Assembly: GCA_013414765.1 (NCBI GenBank)
Contig: CP058708.1
Span: 3,529,553-3,593,552, forward strand
Origin: Candidatus Accumulibacter cognatus
GTDB lineage: Bacteria > Pseudomonadota > Gammaproteobacteria > Burkholderiales > Rhodocyclaceae
Reading direction: 5' to 3'
Length of the DNA stretch: 64,000 nucleotides
Positions 36,679 to 45,257 of the stretch are shown here, piece by piece. The notes under the pieces are model-generated. The model had not been told where the DNA came from. It was given only the letters and a program-made list of their open reading frames with translations, and searched no databases. The position numbers were made by a program, and so were the translations under genes. Within the stretch, counting starts at the first letter, position 1. Every line of letters begins with the position of its first letter.

Positions 36679-37851
36679 ATGGCAAATACCGGTCTGCTGA
36701 AGCTGGAAGGTGATTCGCGTATCGCCGCGGCGAGCAAACGACTTGACCTGTCGCGACGGGAGTTTCTGCAGTTCTGCACAACCGTCGCGGCCAGCCTGGG
36801 CTTGCCGCAGGGTGCTGACGCAGCCGTTGCCGAGGCGATAGCCGACAAGAAACGGCCGTCGGTCATCTGGCTGCAATTCCAGGAATGTACCGGCTGTACG
36901 GAATCCATGCTGCGCTCCGAGCATCCGACGCTAGAAAAGCTGATTCTCGATGTGATTTCGCTCGATTATCATGAAACGCTGTTTGCAGCGGCTGGCCACC
37001 AGGCGGAACAGGCACGCAGGACAGCCATGGCCGAGAACAAGAACAGCTACCTGCTGGTCATCGAAGGAGCCATTCCGACGCGCGATGGCGGCATCTATTG
37101 CAAGGTCGGCGGCCAGACTGCGGTCGAGCTGACCCAGGCATGCGCCGCCGATGCGGCTGCTGTCATCGCCATTGGTTCCTGTGCGAGCTGGGGTGGCATG
37201 CCATCGACCGATCCCAACCCGACGGGTTCTTCAGGCGTCGCCACGGTCCTAGGCAAGCCGGTCGTGACGATTCCTGGTTGCCCACCCAATCCTTATAACT
37301 TCCTGTCCGCAGTAGTGCACTTTCTGGCATTTGGCAGCTTACCTGCGGTCGATGATCTGGGTCGACCAAAATTTGCGTACTCGCGCCTTATCCATGAAAA
37401 CTGCGAGCGCCGCGCCCACTTTGATGCTGGCCGTTTTGCCATCGAATTCGGTGATGAAGGCCACCGCAAGGGCTATTGCCTCTACAAGCTGGGTTGCAAG
37501 GGGCCGGAAACCTACGCCAATTGCCCGACCATCCTGTTCGGCGACGCCGGCGCCGGCACCTGGCCGGTTGGCTGCGGTTGCCCGTGCATTGGCTGTACCG
37601 AGCAGGGCGTCGGCTTCAGCAAGCCGATTCACATGCTGGCGAAAGTAAAGAACGTCGAACCTCCGCAGCAGTACCCGCGCATCGTCGAAGAAAAAGGAAC
37701 AGGCGCGACACTGGGGTCGGCCGCGGTACTGGCCGCCGTGGCAGGTGCGGCGGCTGGTGGAGCGGCCATGGTGGCGCGTAATCTTGGGCTTTCCCACAAG
37801 GCCGAGGAGGCTGCCAAGGCCCAGGCCGCGAGTGAAAAAATGGAGGTGTGA
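36679..37851 (+). CDS. hybO: [NiFe]-hydrogenase small subunit, Hyd-2 type
   Basis: Electron-transfer subunit of a membrane-bound H2-uptake hydrogenase. The 390-residue precursor has a twin-arginine signal ('SRREFLQF'), so the folded enzyme is exported by Tat. Cluster ligands are visible in 'QECTGCTES' (proximal), 'IGSCASWGG', 'IPGCPPNPYNF', 'HENCERRAHFDAGRF', 'YCLYKLGCKGPETYANCP' and 'CGCPCIGCTE'. The proximal motif is plain CTGC, without the extra cysteines of oxygen-tolerant enzymes. A C-terminal hydrophobic helix (about 345-370) anchors it. Sequence and gene order hybO-A-B-C-D follow E. coli Hyd-2. Confidence 0.95.
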   Translation: MANTGLLKLEGDSRIAAASKRLDLSRREFLQFCTTVAASLGLPQGADAAVAEAIADKKRPSVIWLQFQECTGCTESMLRSEHPTLEKLILDVISLDYHETLFAAAGHQAEQARRTAMAENKNSYLLVIEGAIPTRDGGIYCKVGGQTAVELTQACAADAAAVIAIGSCASWGGMPSTDPNPTGSSGVATVLGKPVVTIPGCPPNPYNFLSAVVHFLAFGSLPAVDDLGRPKFAYSRLIHENCERRAHFDAGRFAIEFGDEGHRKGYCLYKLGCKGPETYANCPTILFGDAGAGTWPVGCGCPCIGCTEQGVGFSKPIHMLAKVKNVEPPQQYPRIVEEKGTGATLGSAAVLAAVAGAAAGGAAMVARNLGLSHKAEEAAKAQAASEKMEV

Positions 37852-37852
37852 G

Positions 37853-38881
37853 ATGCCTGCCAACAGTCCCGATACCCGAACCGAGGTGAACTGCCGCCGA
37901 AAATTCCTTGAAGGCTGCCTGGGTGCCGCCGGCACCGCACTGGTTGCGAGTGCCGTCAGCGTCCGGGTCGAGGCACGCGATACCTACCAGCGCCCACCCG
38001 AAGCACTCGGTCTGCTCTACGATGCCACCCTGTGCATCGGTTGCAAGGCCTGCGTCGCCGCCTGCAAGCAAGCCAACGACAACCCGGCCGAATTTTCAAC
38101 GACCGACAAGCTGTGGGATACCCCGCTCGATACCAGTGGCTATACCTTCAACATCATCAAGATGTATCGCAGCGGAACGATGGCGACCAAGGACGATGAG
38201 ACGAACGGTTATGCTTTCATGAAGACATCGTGCATGCATTGCGCTGACCCATCCTGCGTTTCGGCCTGCCCAGTCACTGCAATGACCAAGGATCCGAAGA
38301 CGGGTATCGTCGCCTACGACGCCGAGGCCTGTGTTGGTTGCCGGTATTGTGTCGTCGCCTGTCCGTTCGGCATTCCCAAATACCAATACGACTCGCCGAC
38401 CGGCAAGATCGGCAAGTGCGAGCTCTGTCGGCATCGCTACAAGGATGGTCACTACTCGGCGTGCGCCGAGGTCTGCCCAACCGGCGCTACGCTCTACGGG
38501 CGAACCAGCGACCTGTTGTCCGAAGCCAAACGACGTCTGGCGCTAAAACCTGGCAGCGTGACCACCTATCCGCGCGGCAACCTGAGCGGCGGACCAGATC
38601 AGAGCTATGAAGGCTACGTCGGCAACTACAAACAGCATATCTATGGTGAAACCGAATACGGCGGCACCCAGGTGCTCAAGCTCTCGGCCGTTGATTTCGA
38701 GAAGGTCGGTATGCCCTATCTGTCCCCCAATTCGTCGGCGTCGACCTCGGAAACGATTCAGCACACGCTCTACGGTGGACTGCTGGCACCGTTCGCTGTA
38801 CTCGGCGTGATGACCTATGTCGCCAAGCGCAACGTCCATCACGAGGACGATGCGCCGGCGGACGAACCCGGGAAGGAGTGA
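37853..38881 (+). CDS. hybA: Hydrogenase 2 ferredoxin-like subunit HybA
   Basis: Periplasmic iron-sulfur protein carrying electrons between HybO and the quinone-reactive HybB. From ATG 37853 (one base after the hybO stop) it has 342 residues. A Tat-like start 'CRRKFLEG' is followed by four [4Fe-4S] motifs: 'CIGCKACVAACKQAN', 'CMHCADPSCVSACP', 'CVGCRYCVVACPFG' and 'CELCRHRYKDGHYSACAEVC'. A C-terminal membrane helix sits near residue 315. The longer frame starting inside hybO is rejected. HybA is characteristic of the Hyd-2 group, in contrast to cytochrome b-linked Hyd-1 enzymes. Confidence 0.93.
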   Translation: MPANSPDTRTEVNCRRKFLEGCLGAAGTALVASAVSVRVEARDTYQRPPEALGLLYDATLCIGCKACVAACKQANDNPAEFSTTDKLWDTPLDTSGYTFNIIKMYRSGTMATKDDETNGYAFMKTSCMHCADPSCVSACPVTAMTKDPKTGIVAYDAEACVGCRYCVVACPFGIPKYQYDSPTGKIGKCELCRHRYKDGHYSACAEVCPTGATLYGRTSDLLSEAKRRLALKPGSVTTYPRGNLSGGPDQSYEGYVGNYKQHIYGETEYGGTQVLKLSAVDFEKVGMPYLSPNSSASTSETIQHTLYGGLLAPFAVLGVMTYVAKRNVHHEDDAPADEPGKE

Positions 38882-38883
38882 TC

Positions 38884-40062
38884 ATGAGCACTCTGCAACA
38901 CGCCAGACCGGCACCGATCGGCGGCAGCATGTTCAATGCCACGACGCTGGTCTGCTGCATGCTGATTGCCGTCACCGCAACCATCATCCTCGTCCGTTTG
39001 TTCTTCGGCCTGAGTTCGACGACCAACGTCAACGATGGCTACTCCTGGGGCATATGGGTGGTGGTCGACGTTTTCATCGGTTCGGCTCTCGCCTGTGGCG
39101 GCTTCTCGATGGCGCTGCTGGTCTATATCTTCAACAAAGGCAAGTACCATCCGCTGGTACGTCCAGCCTTGCTCGGCAGTCTCTTTGGTTACACCTTGGC
39201 CGGAGCGGCCATTACCTTTGATCTGGGTCGCTGGTGGAATTTCTGGCATATCTTCTGGCCGGGATACTTCAACGTCAACTCGGTGATGTTCGAGGTTGCG
39301 GCCTGCATCACCTTGTACATCATTGTCATGTGGATCGAGTTCTCGCCGGTTTTTCTCGAACGCCTGGGCCTGCGCGATGCCCGCCGGAAACTCGAGAAGG
39401 TCCTGTTCATCTTCATTGCCCTCGGCGTCGTCCTGCCGATGATGCACCAGGCTTCGCTAGGAACGATGCTGGTCGTCATGGGCGGCCAGGTCAACCCGCT
39501 CTGGCAGACACCGATTCAACCACTGATCTACCTGCTTTCGGCAATCATGCTCGGTTACGGAGTGATCCTCTTCGAATCCTGCGTAGCCGCTTCAGCGTAC
39601 CGGCGCGAAATCGAGGTCTCCCTTCTCAACCCGATGGCGAGGGTAATGCTCGGCATCATGGCCCTGTTTCTGGTCGTGCGTTTTACTGATCTCGTCGTGC
39701 GCGGTGTCATCGGCCAGGCGTTCGCACCGACCTACGTCGCGCTGACTTTCTGGGTCGAAAACGCGTGTCTGCTGGGCACATTCCTTCTCATCGGCACCAC
39801 CGAGGCACGCCGTAATCCGGCCCGCTTGTTCCTCGCCGGCATTGCGGTCATGCTCAGCGGTATCATGTTGCGACTCAACGGCTTCCTGATCGCTTTCGAC
39901 ACCGGGCCGGGCTGGAACTATTTCCCGTCCGTACCGGAACTGCTGGTCACCATCGGGATCTTCGCCGCCGAGGTGTTCGGCTATATTTACATCACCCGCC
40001 GATTCCCGGTCCTGCCGCGTGAAGAAACGTACGCCCAGCCAGCACGCAGCCAACGGTCATGA
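38884..40062 (+). CDS. hybB: Hydrogenase 2 membrane subunit HybB (NrfD/PsrC family)
   Basis: Integral quinone-reactive subunit, 392 residues with about ten membrane helices (for example 'TLVCCMLIAVTATIILVRLFF', 'IWVVVDVFIGSALACGGFSM'). I chose ATG 38884, which has a strong GGAAGGAG five bases upstream; an in-frame GTG at 38878 overlaps hybA. In E. coli this subunit passes electrons to menaquinone and supports proton-coupled reversible operation. The last codons and the TGA stop lie inside a copy of the dispersed palindromic repeat (40052 onward), so the repeat has set the C-terminus of the protein. Confidence 0.93.
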   Translation: MSTLQHARPAPIGGSMFNATTLVCCMLIAVTATIILVRLFFGLSSTTNVNDGYSWGIWVVVDVFIGSALACGGFSMALLVYIFNKGKYHPLVRPALLGSLFGYTLAGAAITFDLGRWWNFWHIFWPGYFNVNSVMFEVAACITLYIIVMWIEFSPVFLERLGLRDARRKLEKVLFIFIALGVVLPMMHQASLGTMLVVMGGQVNPLWQTPIQPLIYLLSAIMLGYGVILFESCVAASAYRREIEVSLLNPMARVMLGIMALFLVVRFTDLVVRGVIGQAFAPTYVALTFWVENACLLGTFLLIGTTEARRNPARLFLAGIAVMLSGIMLRLNGFLIAFDTGPGWNYFPSVPELLVTIGIFAAEVFGYIYITRRFPVLPREETYAQPARSQRS

Positions 40063-40156
40063 CTTTACCAGGCACCCCCCATCATGACAGTCCTGACCGT
40101 TGTCCTCCCTCGCAAGTGGGGAGGAGGGATTCGTGAGTCGCTGATGCGACTTTCAA
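40052..40156. repeat. Dispersed palindromic repeat, copy 5 (P plus Q), inside the hyb operon
   Basis: AACGGTCATGACTTT (40052-40066) and its partner arm CCTGACCGTT (40092-40101) form module P. Module Q follows with CCTCCCTCGCAAGTGGGGAGG, then GATTCGTGAGTCGC. The hybB stop (40060-40062) is within the left arm, and hybC starts 29 bases after the element. Confidence 0.82.
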
Positions 40157-40184
40157 ATTAACGCTCTTTTCAGGAGACAACAAG

Positions 40185-41888
40185 ATGTCGCAAAGAGTCA
40201 CCATTGATCCGGTCACTCGCATAGAGGGTCACCTGCGCGTTGATGTCGAAGTCGACGGCGGCAAGGTCAAGAAAGCGTGGGCATCAGGCCAGATGTGGCG
40301 CGGTGTGGAGAACATCCTGATCGGTCGCGACCCGCGTGATGCCTGGGCGATCACCCAACGCATCTGTGGCGTATGTACGACGGTACATGCGCTGGCTTCG
40401 GTCCGAGCCGTGGAAAACGCACTACAGCTCGAACTGCCGGTCAACGCCCAATACATCCGCAACATGATCATTCTGGCGCATGCCGTGCACGATCATATCG
40501 TGCACTTCTATCACCTCTCGGCGCTCGACTGGGTGGACGTGACCAGTGCCCTCAAGGCCGACCCCGGTCAGGCAGCCAGCCTCGCCGAAAGCCTTTCGAA
40601 CTGGTCCGGCAACAGCAAGGCCGAATTCACCAAGGTCAAGGAACGCCTAAGCGGCTTTATCGGAACTGGACAACTCGGTATCTTCACCAATGGTTACTGG
40701 GGTCATCCGGCGATGAGGCTGCCACCTGAGGTCAATCTGATCGCGGTGGCGCACTATCTGCAAGCGCTGGAAGTGCAGCGGCATGCCAACAAGGTGGTCA
40801 GCATTCTCGGAGGAAAGACACCTCATATTCAGAACGTCGCCGTCGGTGGCGTCGCCAACGCACTGTCCATTGACTCGCAATCGGTACTGACCGTCGAACG
40901 CCTGCTGGCAGTGAAGGACTGGATCGATCGGCTCGGTGACTTCGTGAAGAACGTCTACCTGATCGACGTCGCGGTGGTCGGTGGCTTTTATCCCGAGTGG
41001 ACGACGATCGGGCGTGGCATTGTCGATTACATCTCGGTGCCGGATATTCCGCTCGATGGCAAGAACACCCAATTTGCCCTGCCTGGCGGTCATATCGCCG
41101 GTGGCGACATGAGCAGCTTCAAGGAAATCAAGACGCATAACGACGCATACTTCAAGGAGGGAGTCGAAGAATCGGTCAAGCATTCCTGGTACGAAGGTGG
41201 CAAGGGCCCCCTGCATCCCTACAAGGGCGAAACTCGGCCGCAGTACACCGATTTCCAGGAAAACGGCAAATACTCGTGGCTGAAGTCTCCCACCTTTTAT
41301 GGCAAACCGATGCAGGTCGGTCCGCTGCCGTCCGTACTGGCCATGGTTGCCGCCAAATACCAGCCGGCCATCGACTACGCAACTCATACACTTGAACTGG
41401 TGTCGACGGTCGCCAAGACCAAGGTTGGCCTCGATGCGCTGCACTCGACGATTGGTAGACACGCGGCACGTGCCGTCGGCTGTGCGGTACAGGTCGATGA
41501 ACTGGCTCGCCAATGGGATCTGTTGCTTGCCAACATGGCCAAGGGTGATCTGAAAACCTTTAACAAGCCGGTATTTCCGAAGGGCGAAATCTCAGGCGTC
41601 GGCGTACACGAGGCACCGCGCGGTGTACTCTCGCACTGGCTGGTAATCAACGACGGGAAAATCAGGAACTATCAGTGCGTCGTTCCCACCACCTGGAATG
41701 CTGCACCACGCAACGAGAAGGATGAACCGGGCGCCTACGAGGCGAGCCTCGCCGGAACACCGGTAGCGATTGCCGAGCAGCCGCTCGAAGTGTTGCGCAC
41801 GGTTCACTCCTTCGACCCCTGCATCGCCTGCGCAGTGCATGTCGTCGATGAGAAGAATCATCCGGTGGTCAAAGTCAAAGTGGCGTAG
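40185..41888 (+). CDS. hybC: [NiFe]-hydrogenase large subunit, Hyd-2 type
   Basis: Catalytic subunit that splits H2 at the NiFe(CN)2CO centre, 567 residues. Metal ligands are seen at both ends: 'RICGVCTTVH' (C61, C64) and 'DPCIACAVH' (C546, C549). The precursor extends 15 residues past H552; HybD-type proteases cut there after nickel insertion. It has no signal of its own and is carried to the periplasm with HybO. It is separated from hybB by a repeat element of about 110 bases, and a clear ribosome site (CAGGAGA) precedes its ATG. Confidence 0.95.
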   Translation: MSQRVTIDPVTRIEGHLRVDVEVDGGKVKKAWASGQMWRGVENILIGRDPRDAWAITQRICGVCTTVHALASVRAVENALQLELPVNAQYIRNMIILAHAVHDHIVHFYHLSALDWVDVTSALKADPGQAASLAESLSNWSGNSKAEFTKVKERLSGFIGTGQLGIFTNGYWGHPAMRLPPEVNLIAVAHYLQALEVQRHANKVVSILGGKTPHIQNVAVGGVANALSIDSQSVLTVERLLAVKDWIDRLGDFVKNVYLIDVAVVGGFYPEWTTIGRGIVDYISVPDIPLDGKNTQFALPGGHIAGGDMSSFKEIKTHNDAYFKEGVEESVKHSWYEGGKGPLHPYKGETRPQYTDFQENGKYSWLKSPTFYGKPMQVGPLPSVLAMVAAKYQPAIDYATHTLELVSTVAKTKVGLDALHSTIGRHAARAVGCAVQVDELARQWDLLLANMAKGDLKTFNKPVFPKGEISGVGVHEAPRGVLSHWLVINDGKIRNYQCVVPTTWNAAPRNEKDEPGAYEASLAGTPVAIAEQPLEVLRTVHSFDPCIACAVHVVDEKNHPVVKVKVA

Positions 41889-41920
41889 ACTTGAGCTGGG
41901 TCTCGCACTCTATTCACCAA

Positions 41921-41941
41921 GGCCAGGATGCTCTCCTGGCC
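41921..41941 (+). terminator. Intra-operon hairpin between hybC and hybD
   Basis: GGCCAGGA-TGCTC-TCCTGGCC forms a perfect 8-bp stem followed by ATTCTTT. It could act as a partial terminator or protect the 3' end of the structural-gene mRNA, lowering expression of the maturation genes that follow. Confidence 0.6.
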
Positions 41942-41967
41942 ATTCTTTCCCATCCGGGTAGACCACC

Positions 41968-42459
41968 GTGCGCATCGTCGTGCTGGGCGTTGGCAACATC
42001 CTGTTGAGCGATGAGGGGCTGGGTGTGCGTGCGGTCGAGCGCCTGCTGCGCTCCTATTCCTTGCCACCGGAAGTGAAGTTGATCGACGGCGGCACCTGCG
42101 GCATGGAATTGCTCGAGGATATCGAGGGTCTTGATGCGCTGATCATGGTGGATGCAATCCGTGCCGGCAAGGCGCCGGGGACGCCGATCCTGCTCACCGG
42201 CGACGCCATACCGGTGTTCTTCAAGACCAAATTGTCACCGCACCAGGTCGGGCTATGCGATGTCCTGGCAACGCTCGAGTTCCTTGGGCGGGCGCCCAAG
42301 GACACCACCATCATGGGCCTGCAACCGTATTCCCTGGCGCTGGGCATGGAACTCAGCAGCGAAATCGAGGCCAGCATGCCTGCACTGATGCAAATGCTTG
42401 TCGCGCAACTGGCAAAGCTTGGAATCAGCGTCCATCCACTTGCCCCCGAGGCTGCCTGA
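41968..42459 (+). CDS. hybD: Hydrogenase maturation endopeptidase
   Basis: Nickel-sensing protease that removes the C-terminal extension of HybC. The 163-residue protein starts with GTG and has the family N-terminus 'IVVLGVGNILLSDEGLGVRAV', with the Ni-binding glutamate (E16) in 'LLSDEGLG'. A second ligand is the aspartate in 'EDIEGLDALIMVDAI', and the third is the histidine in 'KLSPHQVGLCDVLA'. Its start follows the hairpin at 41921. The downstream chaperone overlaps its stop codon. Confidence 0.92.
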   Translation: MRIVVLGVGNILLSDEGLGVRAVERLLRSYSLPPEVKLIDGGTCGMELLEDIEGLDALIMVDAIRAGKAPGTPILLTGDAIPVFFKTKLSPHQVGLCDVLATLEFLGRAPKDTTIMGLQPYSLALGMELSSEIEASMPALMQMLVAQLAKLGISVHPLAPEAA

Positions 42460-42764
42460 TGTGTCTGTCGATTCCGATGCAGATCGTCGCCCTGGAGGGA
42501 CCCGACCTGGCGATTGTCGAGCGCCGCCAAGGAACCTCGTTGCTACGGGAGCAGGTCAATCTGATGCTGATTGGCCCGCAGCCGCCAGGGACATGGATTC
42601 TGGTCGCCCTCGGCTTGGCCAGGGAAGTTCTTGACGATCAGGAGCGGGTGCTGATTGAAGATGCACTGGCGGCGCTCACCTCCTCATGGGCAGGCAGCTA
42701 CGACTCATCGCAGCATTTTACCGACCTGAGCAGCAGATTAGACGATTGGAACAGCCGGCCATGA
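42459..42764 (+). CDS. hybG: HypC/HybG-type hydrogenase assembly chaperone
   Basis: A small chaperone that delivers the Fe(CN)2CO group to the large-subunit precursor. It has 101 residues from an ATG overlapping the hybD stop (TGATG). The invariant N-terminal 'MCLSIPMQIVALEGPD' includes the essential Cys2. The symbol reflects the Hyb context; HypC and HybG cannot be separated by sequence alone here. The partner genes hypA, hypB, hypD, hypE and hypF are not in this window. A longer frame starting inside hybD is rejected because it would bury the conserved Cys2 terminus. Confidence 0.9.
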   Translation: MCLSIPMQIVALEGPDLAIVERRQGTSLLREQVNLMLIGPQPPGTWILVALGLAREVLDDQERVLIEDALAALTSSWAGSYDSSQHFTDLSSRLDDWNSRP

Positions 42765-43387
42765 GCCCGCGTTCCCGCAATGCAGCCTTTCAGGCACCGC
42801 AACCTCCCCCTGCGGCACCCATCAGCGAGAACCCGGCAGTGTGCCTGGAGTCGATGTTTCTGCATATCTGGACTACCAGCATGCGCGATCTGCCTTTTGT
42901 CAACGCCGCCTTGTCGGTTGAGGCGGTCGGCTTTCGCCGCTGGAATTCCAGCAAAGCGTCCGTGGTCGACCCGCCGCTTCTGGCAGCGAGTACCAGTGAT
43001 GTGGGCTGTGCATTGGGTGACTGGGTGGGCGCGGTGATTACACCTTGGTTCATCAATCTTTTTGTCCTGCCCGGCGGCGGCAACCTGTGGTCCGACCGAC
43101 GTTCCGGCGAGCGCTGCCAGATTAATTTCCCAATTGGTCCGCTGGAGTTCATAGCGGATTACAGCCCATCAGCAGTGATTCCCTCCTACCAGTATTGTCC
43201 GTTGTTCGCTCCTCCCAGCCAGATCGCCTCCCAGGCCGCCGCGCGCGCCGCCGCCATGGCCGCACTTGATGCAATGTTCAGAACACTCGGCGAAGCTTCG
43301 GGTCCTGCTTTGAATTCTGTCAGCACTACGACCGTGCCCACGGATCCCCTTCGGCGTGCATTCTTCCGTCGCGTCGTCCGACGCTGA
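42761..43387 (+). CDS. hybE: [NiFe]-hydrogenase assembly chaperone HybE
   Basis: Chaperone that helps pair HybO and HybC before Tat export. From ATG 42761 (ATGA overlap with the hybG-like gene) it has 208 residues. The core 'DLPFVNAALSVEAVGFRRW', 'LGDWVGAVITPWFINLFVLPGG' and 'FPIGPLEFIADY' matches HybE/HupJ-related proteins. The first 25 residues are Pro/Ala-rich and the last 30 low in similarity. It is the last gene of the operon, and the next gene starts 187 bases later. Confidence 0.87.
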   Translation: MSPRSRNAAFQAPQPPPAAPISENPAVCLESMFLHIWTTSMRDLPFVNAALSVEAVGFRRWNSSKASVVDPPLLAASTSDVGCALGDWVGAVITPWFINLFVLPGGGNLWSDRRSGERCQINFPIGPLEFIADYSPSAVIPSYQYCPLFAPPSQIASQAAARAAAMAALDAMFRTLGEASGPALNSVSTTTVPTDPLRRAFFRRVVRR

Positions 43388-43574
43388 GCGCACGCCTCGC
43401 GGCGATGAGTTGTTCGGGAGTAGAAACTCTCGGCCACTGATGCCACAGCCTGTTGCGCAAGGCATTCCATTCAGGCCTGTGAACCTGTTCCCTCATGGTG
43501 ATTCGGGGTTTACAATGGCCATTCCCCGGATCTGGTGACCCCCTTCAACTCTTTTCTGCATATTCGGTGCCACC

Positions 43575-44405
43575 ATGATGCATTTCCTGGCCGATGATAA
43601 CGAAGTGATCCACCTGCAGGTGTCCGGCAAAGGCTCGCCGATCATCATGTTGCACGGCTGGACTGCCAGCCACCGCGAGTGGTCGCCATTTATTGACCAG
43701 CTGACGCCACATCATCGGGTCTTCCGCTGGGACGCCCGTGGACATGGTGGGCATCGACTGACGCAAGAGACCGTTCCAACGGTGCAGCGAATGGCGCAAG
43801 ACCTTCGTAATCTGATCGAATACTATCATCTGGACGATTTGGTGGCCGTCGGCCACTCCATGGGCGCCCTGACCCTGTGGCAGTACATCAAGGAGCATGG
43901 CTGCGAAAAGCTGCGCAAGGTCTGCTTCCTGGACCAGTCACCAAAACTTCTGACCGATTCTGAATGGTGCGATGGCATCTACGGCGATTTCGACCAGGAC
44001 CGTTCAGCGACTTTCCTGAGCCATCTCCAGACCGACTTCACGGAATCCGTTCTCCTGCTGGGTGCAATGGGTCTCAACGCGAGCGCCCGGGAGAAGTATC
44101 ACACGGGCTCGCGGGGCCTCGACAAGGCACGGCAATGGCTGAACGAACAGGATCCGGCCCCGCTGATTGCCTGCTGGGAAAGCCTGACCGAAGCCGACTA
44201 TCGAGAAACCCTCGAGAGAATCGACATTCCTGCCCTGCTGGTCTATGGCGGTGCCAGCAATTACTACCGCAGCGAGACCGCACACTACGTTCATAACAAG
44301 ATCGCCAACGCGGTACTACACATCTACGAAGGCACCGATCACTCGCCACACCAATGGGATCGCGAGCGCTTCGTTCGTGATTTGCTTGACTTCATCGATG
44401 CCTGA
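43575..44405 (+). CDS. Alpha/beta hydrolase
   Basis: A 276-residue soluble hydrolase of the epoxide-hydrolase/haloperoxidase-like group. It has the oxyanion motif 'MLHGWTASHREW' (about 26-37), the nucleophile elbow 'AVGHSMGALTL' with the serine near 97, the acid near 'YGGASNYY', and the catalytic histidine in 'GTDHSPHQWDRERF'. No signal peptide. The substrate is unknown. It lies alone between the hydrogenase operon and the TetR gene, and its stop codon is followed directly by a dispersed repeat. Confidence 0.88.
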   Translation: MMHFLADDNEVIHLQVSGKGSPIIMLHGWTASHREWSPFIDQLTPHHRVFRWDARGHGGHRLTQETVPTVQRMAQDLRNLIEYYHLDDLVAVGHSMGALTLWQYIKEHGCEKLRKVCFLDQSPKLLTDSEWCDGIYGDFDQDRSATFLSHLQTDFTESVLLLGAMGLNASAREKYHTGSRGLDKARQWLNEQDPAPLIACWESLTEADYRETLERIDIPALLVYGGASNYYRSETAHYVHNKIANAVLHIYEGTDHSPHQWDRERFVRDLLDFIDA

Positions 44406-44485
44406 CGGTCATGATTTTTCCAGGTGCCCCCGTCATGAATGTCATGGCCGTTTCCCTCTTCCCAGACTCCTTGACGGGGAAGCGG
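44404..44485. repeat. Dispersed palindromic repeat, copy 6 (P and degenerate Q)
   Basis: Begins at the hydrolase stop: GACGGTCATGATTTTTCC (44404-44421) with partner arm ATGTCATGGCCGTTT (about 44439-44453). A degraded GC-rich part (CTCTTCCCAGACTCCTTGAC) follows. The repeat sits before the 3' end of the convergent TetR gene. Confidence 0.72.
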
Positions 44486-44550
44486 TGGCGCTGGAATGGA
44501 TCGCGCTACGCTGCGCAGCAGCCACTGATATTCGCTCCCGAAGGATGCCG

Positions 44551-45126
44551 CTATTCCTTGACGATCAGTTCGGCAATCCAGCGCTTGAAGTCGCTCAGCC
44601 TCGGGTCGTAGCTCTCGCAGGCCATCAGACTCTGCCCGAATACGTAGGCGTAGAGCAACAGGCTGCGACTCTTCGCCTCGTCGTCGGCGAGGCCGCGGGC
44701 AACGAACAGTTTGCGGGTACATTCCAGACGGCAGTGGTCGACTTCCTCGACCATGGCAGCGGCCTGGGCATCCCGGCGTGCCCATTCGCGTACCGCCAAC
44801 TCGATCGAGATGCCTTTGTGGTTGCGCGTGGCACCGTAGACCTCGATCAGGTGCAGGAGTTGTTCGTGCTCCTTGCCGGGAGTGGCGACCGTCTGCTTGT
44901 TGATGTCGCGGATGCGACCATCACGCCAGGTCGTGAGAACGGCATTGAAGAGGTCCTGACGGTCCTTGAAATGCCAGTAGAAACTGCCCTTGGTGACGCC
45001 GAAGTCCTTTGCCAGAACCTCGATCCGCATGCCTTGCACGCCCTGTTCTGCAAGAACCGCGATGGCTGCTTCGACCCACTCGTTCCGGTCGAGTGCCGCC
45101 CGTGGCCGGATATTTCTGTGCTTCAT
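44551..45126 (-). CDS. TetR/AcrR-family transcriptional regulator
   Basis: Ligand-controlled repressor, 191 residues from ATG 45126, which has AAAGGAG upstream. The N-terminal helix-turn-helix 'IEVLAKDFGVTKGSFYWHFKDR' (about residues 32-53) is typical. The C-terminal part is an all-helical ligand pocket without recognisable subtype. It is divergent from etfBA, and the 224-base gap holds palindromes suited to TetR binding. By position it is likely to control the ETF/acyl-CoA dehydrogenase group and itself, perhaps sensing an acyl-CoA. That function is inference. Confidence 0.9.
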   Translation of the reverse strand: MKHRNIRPRAALDRNEWVEAAIAVLAEQGVQGMRIEVLAKDFGVTKGSFYWHFKDRQDLFNAVLTTWRDGRIRDINKQTVATPGKEHEQLLHLIEVYGATRNHKGISIELAVREWARRDAQAAAMVEEVDHCRLECTRKLFVARGLADDEAKSRSLLLYAYVFGQSLMACESYDPRLSDFKRWIAELIVKE

Positions 45127-45221
45127 CGTCCTGTGCTCCTTTCCTGAATCACGCGGCTGAGGCAATATTACTATTTCACGCACCGCTGCCGCGGGCTATG
45201 GTGTTGACAGGCATCACCCCA

Positions 45222-45257
45222 TACGGTACCGTACGCTATCCATACGATCAGGTATGG
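45222..45257. promoter_or_regulatory. TetR-type operator candidates in the tetR-etfB gap
   Basis: Two palindromes sit close together: TACGGTACCGTA (45222-45233, perfect) and CCATAC-N6-GTATGG (45240-45257, perfect arms). A -35-like TTGACA lies at 45204-45209, so a bound repressor would cover the rightward promoter. The regulator encoded next door is the obvious candidate. Confidence 0.6.

Noticed and set aside
44245-45147. 300-codon plus-strand frame opposite the TetR gene
   Set aside because: The minus strand encodes a clear TetR helix-turn-helix protein with a ribosome site; the plus frame also runs out of the upstream hydrolase gene.
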